Assembly: GCA_031216915.1 (NCBI GenBank)
Contig: CM062296.1
Span: 661,231,838-661,295,837 of the forward strand
DNA from: Pictodentalium vernedei
Lineage: Eukaryota > Mollusca > Scaphopoda > Dentaliida > Dentaliidae
Length of the DNA: 64,000 bases
Reading direction: 5' to 3'
The notes beneath the pieces are model-generated. The model had not been told where the DNA came from. It worked only from the letters and a program-made list of their open reading frames with translations, and ran no database searches. Positions 53,845 through 63,839 of the stretch are shown piece by piece. A program made the translations under genes and the position numbers. Each line of letters opens with the position of its first letter. The stretch's first letter is position 1.

Positions 53845-54410
53845 GTTACATTTATCACTACTTCAAATTTCAAAATTCGGTTACCATTTTTCGGACGGCT
53901 GAATTTTATTTTTTGCCCAATAAAGTTGGAGTTGGGGGCTGCACAACACCGTAAATTAAAACCTAAAAAAATTTTGATTAACCGAATAACAAATCATAAC
54001 AACTCCTGAAATTGGAAATTCCCAACCCACAGTAATCTTTGACAACTGAAGTATAAATTAAGGTACAACAAACGTAATAGGAAATTTAGTTGAAAATTGG
54101 GTACATGTTAATTTCGATGGCGTCAAAAAATCTAAAAGAAATTGTTAAAGATTTTCATTTTTGGTGTTCAGAACAGCGAAGCATTGTTCATAAATATGGA
54201 TAGAAAAAAAGTGGCGAATTATTATTTTGTTCAGACTTTTGACAACAACAAAAGTACCTATCACCTGTTCTCAAGATAATTCACAATTACTTGTATAGCA
54301 CCTTCATCGCAATTTTGAATCACTTTCAACACAGATTCGTTCACGCTTTTGTGGATTAGATTCATGAGAATAATCATTAACATAAATATTTTATCTGTTA
54401 AGTACCGCAT
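53845..54410. other. No gene recognised
   Basis: AT-rich spacer without ORF or shared repeat. Confidence 0.35.
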
Positions 54411-54416
54411 TTTCCC

Positions 54417-54490
54417 AGAATTCCCACCAAACTGAAAGTCGGGTTAGCCAGAATTCCCACCACTCTGAGAGCCGGGTGAACCAGAATGTA
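54417..54490. repeat. 33 bp tandem duplication
   Basis: CAGAATTCCCACCAAACTGA/AAGTCGGGTTAGC is repeated as CAGAATTCCCACCACTCTGA/GAGCCGGGTGAAC, with a third partial start CAGAATG. Confidence 0.75.
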
Positions 54491-54639
54491 CGTGAAGCAG
54501 AATTCCCATTTTATACCTGCTCCAGTTATATTGGAACAAAGCCCATGCACATTCAAAGATGTTGAACCGCGACAATGTAGTTAGGACCTGAATCGAAATG
54601 GTTTGTGTATGAGCGGATTCAAACAATGAAAAAAACCCA

Positions 54640-54775
54640 GACTGCAACTTATGCAAATCTCATGTAAACTACCCGGACCCGACAGAATGCAACTTATGCA
54701 AATCTCGAATAATATATTCTGGTCTGGGGATCAGGTCCAAGTATTTTCTGCAATATTTGCATAAGTTACACCCTG
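54640..54775. promoter_or_regulatory. Cluster of three octamer-like ATGCAAAT sites
   Basis: AACTTATGCAAATCTC occurs at about 54648 and 54690, and the inverse TATTTGCATAAGTTAC at about 54755. ATGCAAAT is the established octamer bound by POU proteins; here it sits inside a longer 14-16 bp repeated word, so it may simply be part of a degraded repeat. Confidence 0.35.
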
Positions 54776-55011
54776 TGTAGTTTTCCCACATCTGAATCCA
54801 TTACTGCAAAATATACTCTCCCAAAAAAGAAAGTGTGCATGCTAAAAAATAACACTAAAAAAAGATATATTTCATTTTCATTCATGGAAATTTTATTTAA
54901 TCACAGTTGAATCAATTTGTGATCAACGAGAAATTTCATTACGCTACGACGAATACTCTTGGTGCCATGGAGAGTCAAAGACACTAAGGGTCAAACACAA
55001 AAGTCACACAC

Positions 55012-55473
55012 TCAATATCTGGTATGACCTTCGTGCATCGACTACTGCAGTGTAAGGGATGCCTGAGATGTTGTCTACACCACTGCAGTCGAGTACGACG
55101 ATGACGTAACGTCAAAATCGGACGAATTGCAGGTCTTCGAGGACGTAAGCCGTATTCTCTCAGCCGGTTGATTACGGTTTGAGGATGTATCCGTCTCAGG
55201 TTAGGGATGTTCCTGGCTGTCGTCGTTGCCGTTTGTTGCCGGTTCCGGAGATGGACGACACGGATATACCGATCTTGTGCAGGGGCGGTAACTCGGGGTC
55301 TCCCGGAGCGGGGTCGGTCTCGAACGTCATCATGTTGTGCATGTCGATGGACTAGCCTGTCTACAGTGTTACTTACGGTGGCTGTTCAAATGCTGGGCAA
55401 CCTCTCTGTGTGTTCTGCCAGCTCTAATCATACCCATGGCAAGGAGACGTTGATTTATTGTCAATCTTGGCAT
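55012..55473 (-). pseudogene. Second Tc1-like transposase, internally deleted
   Basis: On the minus strand it begins MPRLTINQRLLAMGMIRAGR (HTH start), continues after a frameshift with RDRPRSGRPRVTAPAQDRYI and VINRLREYGLRPRRPAIRP (end of the DNA-binding region), then jumps to a C-terminal phrase EGHTRY and a stop at 55012-55014. Only 462 bp remain of the usual about 1,020, so the whole DDE catalytic domain is deleted. No terminal repeats could be identified by eye. The wording differs from the 49.5 kb copy, so it is another lineage. Confidence 0.82.
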
Positions 55474-55499
55474 GCTAATGTGGAGTCGTTTTAACAGCA

Positions 55500-55918
55500 G
55501 CGCAAGTTTGAATGTGAACGATAGGAAGGCCTTACTTTAGTGTTTAAATACCCAAGGATTCACACTGCTGCATAAATTTTCAGACTCTCCACGTGCAAAA
55601 CATGCCTTTTCACAAACGTGCAGCACGTCATTTAACGTTAATGCAATTTTAACGGGGAAAGCTGTTTTTGTGTTCAATACAACTTATTCATGAACAGGTT
55701 AACACTCTTTACACCTACGAAATTATTTTTTTGGAGTTTGATCAATTTCTGCAATGCACACTTTCTTTTTTGGGCGAGTATAGTTTCAAACTTCTGCCCC
55801 GCAGCGGTGGACCGGTGGAGAAAATCGAAATAGGAAAAAAAACTTGTAACCGACCCGCTACAGATTAATCCATTGATTAATCGTTTCAACATTACACAGC
55901 TGTCTAATTTAAAGAATT
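55500..55918. other. No gene recognised
   Basis: Spacer; the opposing frames at 55668-55964 have no domain. Confidence 0.35.
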
Positions 55919-55921
55919 TGG

Positions 55922-56038
55922 GGACATGACAACCGTTACTCATTCCCCGTTCCTTATTCGACATTCGTTATCAACCGATAAGATCGGTTGATAACGAATA
56001 TCGAATAGGGAGCTAGGAATAAGTAACGGTTGCCACGT
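55922..56038. mobile_element. Family K hairpin, copy K2
   Basis: ACATGACAACCGTTACTCAT and AATAAGTAACGGTTGCCACG, with CTTATTCGACATTCGTTATC and GATAACGAATATCGAATAGG around CAACCGATAAGATCGGTTG. The terminal words match K1 at 22.75 kb. Confidence 0.75.
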
Positions 56039-56039
56039 A

Positions 56040-56555
56040 AGTAAAGAATTTTGTGTTACTACTGATCGGCTAGGTCAAAGATATCAGTTTTAATTCTTGG
56101 AACTATCTCCAAATGGTGATGGATCAATTCTTTCTGACAGACTGCTGAAAACCAAACCAGAAGTGTATCCCTAAACTCTTGTTTGTTGTAAGTGCTGTCA
56201 TTTCAGGGGCGGAAATATAATATCAACAGAATCGTGTGCGTCACGAATCGTTTCCAGGTCTGACTGCTTGCCTGTCCACAATACTGTAAAAATCCAAACG
56301 TCGAAAGGAAAATGCGAAAACATTGCATCATATATATTTTTCCATTTACTTTTCTTGATTCAGTTGAATCTCCACTCACTTTTGTAATCCTATTGGAACG
56401 CCATGAAGTGGGGCAGTGCCTGTTTAATGCGGTAAACAGGTACTGCTTTACTTGTAAAATAAGACCCCGTGTTGCGAAGTTCGTCCACAGGGGTTAATCA
56501 AGCTCAGGAGAAGAGCTACAGCTCTTAAAAGATCTTTTCATTGAAGTGATAAGGT
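56040..56555. other. No gene recognised
   Basis: Spacer; a 61-codon frame at 56312-56497 has no domain. Confidence 0.35.
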
Positions 56556-56569
56556 CGTGATAGTTTTCA

Positions 56570-56760
56570 CAGACAATTTCTATTTTGTGAATTGGACTCA
56601 GATTTTATTAACAGATTTATCAGAAGCTAAATTACCTCGAATTGTATTAACTGGCGATCAGAGTACAGAAGTACTTCGAGTTCCCACACAGGAGTGGACG
56701 CCAGATGTTCTGTTGACAACATTAAGCATAACTTTGCCAGCCAATATTGTCAACAAGTAG
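56570..56760 (+). CDS. Candidate terminal exon, unknown protein (weak)
   Basis: After TTTTCACAG (56562-56570) a frame reads NFYFVNWTQILLTDLSEAKL, IVLTGDQSTEVLRVPTQEW and LLTTLSITLPANIVNK then TAG at 56758-56760. The acceptor-like sequence and non-repetitive composition are mildly protein-like. I recognise no family and no neighbouring exon, so chance is quite possible. Confidence 0.2.
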
Positions 56761-56764
56761 TAAT

Positions 56765-57630
56765 ATTGTAGGATTTGTTGATAGATAGTATAACATTCTG
56801 CAGTAGTTTCTGGGATGGTATTGTTCGAACTGTCACCAAATCATAACATGCACCTGGTGGAACTTTCATCAGATATCAGGTGATGCTGAATTGCAAATTA
56901 ACCATTCCACCGGGACATTCTGCCGGTTAACAGGCACCGGGCAGAATACTATTTGCATGTAAAGATTCCATGGACTGCATGCAGACTGACCGGCAGTCTG
57001 CATGGCAGTACAAGAGTCCAACAATGGCGACTGCCACGACAGGTGACTTTGCCTCAATTTTCCGCTGACTGGTAGTCGCGTGATTAGGCGATGCATCAGA
57101 AATTGGTGTATATAAGTACCGTTTTCTGGATGATCGAGCAATGTTGTCTCCTGGCTCATCGGGCGCACGTTACCTTGTTGATGTACTTAAGATGGATGCA
57201 GCCACATAATAATAAGATGTGAACTTTGATGCTCTGCTTTTTGTTGTATTATAAATTGTAAAATACCATTACCAGGAGATAACGACGGTTAGTCGGAAAT
57301 GATATATTAAAATTATAGATAATAGTTAAAACGGTTCGTAACGTTAAATCAATTTTGATGCACGACAAGATTCGTGAATCTACGGAAAACTGATCAATTG
57401 TCTGGAACCTGCGTCCAAGGTTCGTCTGTAAAAAAAATCCAAAACGCCACGGGCTGGTGGGACTTCAAGGTTCTATCAGTTACACAACAACTAGTTCTAG
57501 CCTACGATCGTAGATCTATAGGCACTTCGCTACAGACGCAACCGCCGCCTGGGGTGGATGTCCTCTATTGTACCAGCATTTGTGTAAGCGATTGGCTAAA
57601 CTTGACACATTGGATTAAAAGTAAGCTATA
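56765..57630. other. No gene recognised; short inverted repeats
   Basis: Contains inverted words such as CTGCATGCAGACTG/CAGTCTGCATG near 56976-57005. No second tetraspanin exon was found here on the minus strand. Frames of 99 and 108 codons are without domain. Confidence 0.4.
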
Positions 57631-57637
57631 TACTCAC

Positions 57638-57721
57638 CATGATCAGTGCTGTTCCAACCGCAACTCCTATTATAATCTTTATGTTGTCTTCAACTACTGA
57701 TATCAAAGCTGTCAAACACCC
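57638..57721 (-). CDS. Tetraspanin exon (end of large loop and TM4)
   Basis: An 84 bp, phase-0 exon on the minus strand: acceptor TTCTGTTTTCAG (ends at 57722), then GCLTALISVVEDN and IKIIIGVAVGTALIM, then donor GTGAGTATA at 57637. The opening GC is the last conserved cysteine position of the tetraspanin large extracellular loop, followed by the amphipathic stretch and the start of the fourth transmembrane helix. In tetraspanins such as CD9 the equivalent segment (GC...N...IVG...G.A.IE) leads straight to the final exon. Tetraspanins are four-pass membrane scaffold proteins. The other exons were not found: 5' exons should lie to the right, the 3' exon to the left. Confidence 0.8.
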
Positions 57722-57772
57722 CTGAAAACAGAATGGAAAAGTGATTTGAGAAGCTGGAATAACTTGCTAATC

Positions 57773-58022
57773 TTAACCCTTTACCCAACGCAGACGATAT
57801 CAAAATTTATTATTTTAAATATCATTTTTTTGAGAATTTTCAAAAAATTTCAACAAAACCATATCATGTGACCCCTCGTTGGAACGAGCTCGACGAGCTC
57901 GTTCCAACGAGGGGTCACATGATATGGTTTTGTTGAATTTTTTTGAAAAATAATATTTTTTCAACTGCTGAATTTGCATATTACGCGGGCGGATGCGGCC
58001 GATTCATTGGGTAAAGGGTTAA
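57773..58022 (+). mobile_element. TTAA-B MITE, complete, in tetraspanin intron
   Basis: Almost identical to the 30.88 kb copy: CCCTTTACCCAACGCAGACG to CCGATTCATTGGGTAAAGGG with TTAA both sides and a perfect central palindrome. It starts about 50 bp upstream of the tetraspanin acceptor, inside the predicted intron. Confidence 0.93.
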
Positions 58023-58146
58023 GCCCTTCCACATATTTGTTTTCTTTTATTTGTGGGTGGGAGGGTGGGTGAGAAGTAAAAGGTTTAGTTATATAGTGAC
58101 CTTATATCATAATATGGTATATGGTGTCAGAGAATGCCATGTTAAT

Positions 58147-58395
58147 TTAACCCTTTACCCAACGTAACGACCAAATCCGGCCAGCGCGATTCTAAAAAAT
58201 CGCCAGTTAATTTTCATTATTTTTTCCTTTTTTGTCTCAAAAACATAGGTTATGACCCCTCGTTGGAACGAGCTAGTCGAGCTCGTTCCAATGATGGGTC
58301 ATAACCTATGTTTTTGAGACAAAAATAAAAAAAAATAGTTATTCAAGAATTTTTTTTCAAGTCTCGTCTACTTTTCATGTTAGGTAGAGGGTTAA
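58147..58395 (+). mobile_element. TTAA-A MITE copy A11
   Basis: CCCTTTACCCAACGTAACGA start, CGTTGGAACGAGCTAGTCGA core and mirror, CATGTTAGGTAGAGGG end, TTAA both sides. Confidence 0.9.
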
Positions 58396-58511
58396 CGAAC
58401 ACTGCAGACCACAATTTTATGCCACTAATAAAGTGGGTAACTCATATATCTTACCGATTATTTGTTTCTATGTATCGTTTTATTAACAGCGATGAATAAT
58501 AAATGATGGAA

Positions 58512-58665
58512 TATAATAAAAATAATGACCTGGCTTGAGGGTAACATTGGAGATTGTCTTCTCAGGGAACCAATGTCGCCCATTGGTTCCACGGGGGAGG
58601 GGGGGGGGGGGGGTAATCTGCAGTGTTACCCTCAAGCCAGGTGATTATTAATTTTATTATATCGA
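58512..58665. repeat. Hairpin with nested hairpin and G tract
   Basis: Outer arms GACCTGGCTTGAGGGTAAC and GTTACCCTCAAGCCAGGTG; inner GGAACCAATG/CATTGGTTCC. A G tract (58596-58612) lies in the right half and a C tract (58672-58686) just outside. Single copy. Confidence 0.8.
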
Positions 58666-58862
58666 ATGACTCCCCCCCCCCCCCCCGCCCCCAGTTAGAT
58701 TAATTTGAAATCCTAATATCCAACAAGTCCATACTGGTACTTCAGCACTTCATTTCATGTTCAACTTCAAGAGTTTCAACGGGCCAAGAGACAATATCGA
58801 ATTAAGGAACCTCAGATAATTTACTTTGTCGGGTTAAGATTTGATTGATATGGTTAATTTAA

Positions 58863-59063
58863 ATGGTTAAATTCAATGATCATCAATCTGAGAGGATGCA
58901 ACATGATAACTTCTTCGGTCGTTTCCGACAGCACTTTCGAGGAACGTCGGTCCGAGCGGGAGACATTGACGATAATGCCACATTGGAATATTACCTGCGA
59001 ATGGAACATTGCAGAATAGCAAAAGAAATCAAATGGCAGTCTACTATAGGCTTTGAAAATGAG
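58863..59063 (+). CDS. Candidate exon, unknown protein (weak)
   Basis: Frame from ATG 58863: MVKFNDHQSERMQHDNFFGR, FRQHFRGTSVRAGD, DDNATLEYYLRMEHCRIAKE, IKWQSTIGFENE, meeting GAG|GTATAT at 59064, a possible donor. Composition is convincingly protein-like (many charged residues, no low complexity) and no repeat matches it, yet I recognise no family. It is opposite in strand to the tetraspanin exon, so would be another gene nested in or next to it. An internal exon starting after an AG near 58890 is equally possible. Confidence 0.3.
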
Positions 59064-59074
59064 GTATATTAAAT

Positions 59075-59530
59075 TCTTACTTGTTTAAGGTGTGTCAATT
59101 ATCATCTGCCGACATTTTTAATGATGGATGATTAAAGAGGAAATCACTCTGTATATTTTGACTAATTGTATTTTGTTAAAACATGGCGTTGTATTATGAC
59201 GTTTTAAAGCCAATGAAACACTACGAAACTAGTAGGAGGTAACATATCGCCATCCATTTCCTAAGGGTTAAGCGTGCTAAAACAATGTTATATTCAGTTT
59301 TTATCTATTTATGTAGTAAAACTGGATGTTTGTTTATGTCTCTTCAGTCTTAACACTCTCAATGACAAGAGCGCTTCTAGTAGCGCTAAATATACCAGCT
59401 CCCTTCTGGTGTGTTTATGCTGAGCTGACGGTTAGCTGTTCGGAATGTAATGCATAACAGCATTTACAAAGCAAAGAAAGGCATAGATATTGTTGTTTTT
59501 CTAGACAAGGTCACATAAACATTTTAATCC
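59075..59530. other. No gene recognised
   Basis: AT-rich spacer, no ORF or shared repeat. Confidence 0.35.
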
Positions 59531-59531
59531 T

Positions 59532-59747
59532 TTAACCCTTTATCTAACATGAAAAGCAGACGACACTTGCAAACAAAATTCTTGAATAATTATTTTTTTT
59601 TCATTTTTTGTCTCAAAACCATAGGTTAAGACCCCTCATTGGAACGTATGTTTTGGAGACAAATAATGAAAGAATAATGAAAATTAATTGGCGATTTTTA
59701 TGAATAATGCTGGCCGGTTTTGGCCGTTACGTTGGATAAAGGTTTAA
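59532..59747 (-). mobile_element. TTAA-A MITE copy A12, hairpin deleted
   Basis: CCCTTTATCTAACATGAAAA start, TTACGTTGGATAAAGG end, TTAA both sides. The central palindrome has collapsed: CCTCATTGGAACGTATGTTT joins the left arm directly to the distal right arm. Confidence 0.85.
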
Positions 59748-59803
59748 CGTAACGGGTCCTACACCACTCACAAACATTGTTATAACACTTTAGTCACCGT
59801 AAA

Positions 59804-59806
59804 GGT

Positions 59807-59885
<79 letters not shown>

Positions 59886-60218
59886 TTGGTGTTTAATGCC
59901 ATATATTTCTGCACAATGGCTAATCATGACCACGACGGTTTTTCGGGCGAAGGAAGCCGGAGTACCCGGAGAGAACCACCGAGCAACGGCGAGCAGCTGT
60001 CAACTCCCCACATACTAACTCCACACGAGCAGGATTAGCATCGGTTGAAGAAGGTGCACCATCGACGTGCAGTACGCATTAGTGCACAACACCACCGTGC
60101 CCCCACGTGGGAAGGGTCTTGCCCAAGGACACACCGCGCTTGCCACAGATGGGATTCTAACCGAGGACCTCTCGGCTTGCAGCCTGCATCTCTACCAACT
60201 GAGCCACCGCGCCCCCTC
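59804..60218 (-). repeat. SINE S11 with a different tRNA-like head
   Basis: On the minus strand the head reads GGCTCAGTTGGTAGAGATGC (A box), GCTTGCAGCCGAGAGGTCC-like anticodon-side sequence and GGTTAGAATCC (B box), then GTGTCCTTGGGCAAGACCC, the shared body and a (TTTA) tail of about 20 units on the plus strand. The head resembles a tRNA more closely than S9/S10 and differs from them. Confidence 0.9.
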
Positions 60219-60219
60219 A

Positions 60220-61488
60220 CAGTAAACATTGGCTCATTTTCAACTTGAAGTTCATGGCAGCGAACTGCACAATGCAGTGAAATAGAAAAAGAAATGTTAC
60301 AAAACCAAATGTGTGAATTCAATGATATTTTCAGTAATTTTGCAAAGTATGAGAACTGAAGTATAGATGTGCGTGTGAATGGGAAGTTACGTCCTTTTTA
60401 TCATTAAATACTACAGACGTTTTTTTCTGCTTAACGCCTCCTAAATTTTCATTTTCACGAATGTTAGTGTGAAGTATGACTATAAAGTGCAGATGTACAT
60501 GTTGAACGAAAATGGCGATTCTGCATCTTTTTGTCTGGTTTTATGGCCCTTTATATTTTTAAATGTATGTTATAATGGTTGGTCTACTAAACCCCTCCTA
60601 CAGTGTGGGTGGGAGTTTTTTCCAAAACGGTGTATGAAGTATGAAATTGAAGTGTTAATGAGCATTTCCAATAGACTTTCCGATTTGACAAATCTTGTCA
60701 GAGCTATCGCACTTTTTATGAGCAGATATTTATACTATAAAGGCGAATGCGCATCTCAAAATATTTGCCCGCAACATGAGCACTCCTGCTTTTTTCAAAA
60801 TAGTAAGCTGAAATGTGGTACCTAGGAGTAATTTTGTATAAGGAGTAACAATATCACGGGGTTTTTACATTCGACGCTGTGTAAACACTTCACACCAAGC
60901 AGCATCGTGATACACTATTACATTTTATGAGATATCGAGGCAAACTTTGACACCCAGAGGTAATTTTTTTCATCTGGAGTCCAAGCGATCGGGTGAATTT
61001 TATGTGTAACATTTTTTAACCCTTCGGCGATTAATCCTTCAAATAGAGTAGCAAAGGGGTTTAATTCTACATTTTCAGAGATATTGGGCTGCAATTCGGC
61101 ACCTGGAGAAGAACATTAGCCCATTTTGTCACATGTATGTTATCAAATGAAAACAATTTTCTGTACAATTTAGAAAATCAGTTAGTTATAAAAAATATAA
61201 GTTCCACTTCTCATTTTATGCATGTTATTCCTGGGTTGTGGAGAATTTAATAGATATATCCAACTGATGATATTTTCAGAGAGCGAGAAAAGAGTGTACC
61301 TAGGTTGCAAATCAGGCATGTCAAAGGTGCGCGATCGCGATAGCGCACCTCAGAAATAAAGCATTGTAATTGTAACACACACACAAACGCGACGATTTTA
61401 CCTCACAACTAAGAATATTAGGAGTTCAAGCTATGTAACTAGACATGTCAATGAGACTGCCTCGTGTTCACAAGGGTTCATTTGGAAG
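60220..61488. other. No gene recognised
   Basis: AT-rich spacer. The 118-codon frame 60469-60825 is one of the longest in the window but has no domain or exon boundaries I trust. A palindrome GCGCGATCGCGATAGCGC lies near 61328. Confidence 0.4.
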
Positions 61489-61490
61489 TA

Positions 61491-61736
61491 CAGTACGACC
61501 GTTGTGAACTGGTCACTTTCCACGGGTAGGCAATATTTCCACGGACGCAATAATATTAGATTCCAAACACTAATTATAGGAATAATCATGAAAAATTTAA
61601 ATAATGAGGCACCGGGCAGAACCCAGTGCTTCATTAATTAAAATTTTACTGATGATGATGTTTATTATCTGGTAAACGCATGCGTGGACGTCACTGCCAC
61701 CACGCTGAGTACGACCAGTCCATGGCGACAGTACAG
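61491..61736 (+). mobile_element. Family E MITE, copy E3
   Basis: TA, then CAGTACGACCGTTGTGAACT, GCAATATTTCCACGGACGCA, GAGGCACCGGGCAGAACCCA, CTGGTAAACGCATGCGTGGA and CCAGTCCATGGCGACAGTAC, ending in CAG then TA. Full length. Confidence 0.88.
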
Positions 61737-61739
61737 TAT

Positions 61740-62225
61740 GGGCGAAAACCTTAAAACTATCATGAATCTGTCACATTAGCAACTAGATACAGTAAGAGAG
61801 AACACAACGTGGATGGAGTGTGGGAAATATGAATCAACGACCCGAGGTGGTGGCATTAAACTGTCAAATATTGGAAAACCCCCAACAAGGGTCATTCATT
61901 GATTTTTATCCCCCGTTTTCTGCCTGAGTTCTGTTCTGTATTCATACCACGATTAAACTTAAATTAAGTGAATGAGGATTACATTTTTAAAGAAAAAACA
62001 CCATCGGTGGTCTGTTTACTTTCTTGCTTGACACTGTTTTGTGTCGAGGCATTTCACCCACCTCGTAACGTCAATCAGATGCATAACGACCAATCAGGTG
62101 CGTTCTTACATGGCGGTCTTCCGCGTAGACAGGGTTCCACGCGTGGTGAATCTTGCACATTTCTTAATATATGTATTGTATCGGGTAACGATGGATACAC
62201 ACATCAACAGTGGTATGATATACGG
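61740..62225. other. No gene recognised
   Basis: Spacer, including a CCACGCGTGG palindrome near 62138 that recalls family E but no clear copy. The 112-codon plus frame 61968-62306 runs into copy E4 and has no domain. Confidence 0.35.
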
Positions 62226-62227
62226 TA

Positions 62228-63089
62228 CAGTCGCCGTGGATTGCTCGTAACCCACGCGTGGACAGTGATTTATTATGCTAGTAAATTTGTTTATCCAATT
62301 AAATGAAGTTACTAAGAGACATAGACTCCGCTATATTAGGTTCAGGATGGCTGAAAAGCACCCAATAGTAATTTAATATTAGGTGCCCGTCAGCCATTTT
62401 GTTTTATCATTGTATCCACACGCCTCAGCTTTTAATTTGCACGTACGTACATGCTGCAGCGCAGTCATACAGAAGACCCACCATATAAAATAACCCCGTC
62501 GTATAAACATTGCATTCGATTGAATGAAACTGTTATAATAAAATGCCAAACCAGCCCAAAACATTGGCGGTTATAGAACAAGTCACGAGTGATTTATTAG
62601 AATGCGGAAGCAAAATTTCTCCCCTTGTTGCGTATGTAAACATCGTCTGCTTTGTTTAAATTTTTCGAGAAGAGCGCACCATTTAACTATTCGTTGAGTT
62701 AACTTCCCCAATGACATTTTAGCATGCCGTGCATAATAAATACGTTACAGGGTGTTTAGTTGGCAGATACAGTGTCATATACGGTTCAGAGAAAACAATA
62801 TTAGGTTCGGCTTCGCCTCACCTAATATTGCTTTCTCTTCGCCGTATATGACACTGTATCTGCCAACTAAACGCCCTGTAACTTATAGTCCACGCATACG
62901 TTTTACCGGGTAATATAAAAAACATTATTAGCAAAATTTTAATTAATGAAGCACCGGGTTGTACCCGGTGCTTCATTAATTAAATTTGTGATAATTATTC
63001 CTCTAATTAGTGTTCGGAATCTAATATTATTGCGTACGTGGAAATATTGCCCACCCGTGGAAAGTGACCAGTCCACGGCGGCCGTACTG
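62228..63089 (-). mobile_element. Family E MITE, copy E4, split by insertions
   Basis: Left end 62228-62270 (TACAGTCGCCGTGGATTG, ACCCACGCGTGGACAGTGA) and the remainder 62885-63089 (AGTCCACGCATACGTTTTAC, AATGAAGCACCGGGTTGTAC, GGAAATATTGCCCACCCGTG, GACCAGTCCACGGCGGCC) together make one reverse-oriented copy with TA on both outer sides. About 615 bp of other DNA, including the hairpin at 62744-62882, separates the two. Confidence 0.8.
62744..62882. repeat. Near-perfect hairpin inside E4
   Basis: GTTACAGGGTGTTTAGTTGG and CCAACTAAACGCCCTGTAAC; GATACAGTGTCATATACGG and CCGTATATGACACTGTATC; centre AATATTAGGTTCGGCTTCG. One copy only. Confidence 0.85.
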
Positions 63090-63091
63090 TA

Positions 63092-63690
63092 CTCTACGCT
63101 AGATGAAGAGTAAACACAACAATACAATGAAAGTATAATACTCGGAACAGAAGAGAAACCTTTTTTGCAGACCGAGTGGAAATACTTGGTCAACACCGAA
63201 GAACATATTTAGAAACGAGGACTCAAAAAATTAAAGCAAGAAAAACAAAAGGGAAGATGGGAATGCTGGACACCACTCTTAGTATTCTAACCTGTATATC
63301 ATACTGTTAACGTTTTACTGAGAAAATAATGTCTTGAAGCCAAGAAGCTAAAGACATAGACAAAACATAACGTCTACAAAAGCTTTCGTCTTGAATCCAA
63401 AGCCAATAATGCATTCGCCATAACTTTAATGTGTGGGAGAGTAATGCCTGGATAGCAAGTTTCAAAGCAAGATACACACGCAATGTTATTTAAACTAAAC
63501 AAAAATCTTCTCTATCTAAACATTGTTCTTGAAGAGGAACTCAGAGACGTCAATTTCCACACACGTCTTGAACTAATTCTGGAAAAAAAATCTTGCTGGA
63601 ATTAGACTTTGTTACACGAAGACATATTCAAGGTTATTACAACAGTGAAAATTGGTATTCTCATTCCTGAAACTCTTGAGGAAATGCATG
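63092..63690. other. No gene recognised
   Basis: AT-rich spacer with no ORF above 60 codons except an 85-codon minus frame reaching into E4. Confidence 0.35.
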
Positions 63691-63797
63691 TAATAATGAA
63701 AGGTATTTACTATTTACGCACTAAGCCACATTCTATAACTATCAGAGAATCATTGTTTGAAGTGGTGTATGGGTACCAAAGTGTTCCCCGCGGGTAA
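63690..63797 (+). pseudogene. Possible gypsy integrase C-terminal fragment
   Basis: The end of the frame 63609-63797 reads YYLRTKPHSITIRESLFEVV then YGYQSVPRG. This follows the integrase pattern YNxxxHxxTxxSPFExxYGxxPRxP that trails the catalytic core in gypsy elements. Only about 35 codons are convincing; no catalytic residues are seen. Confidence 0.45.
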
Positions 63798-63839
63798 CCA
63801 CTATAACGTAAGTGTAAAAAGAAATATATTCGCATAACT

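Noticed and set aside
60469-60825. 118-codon plus ORF with several Cys and Trp
   Set aside because: No domain, no signal of splicing, AT-biased composition; probably chance.
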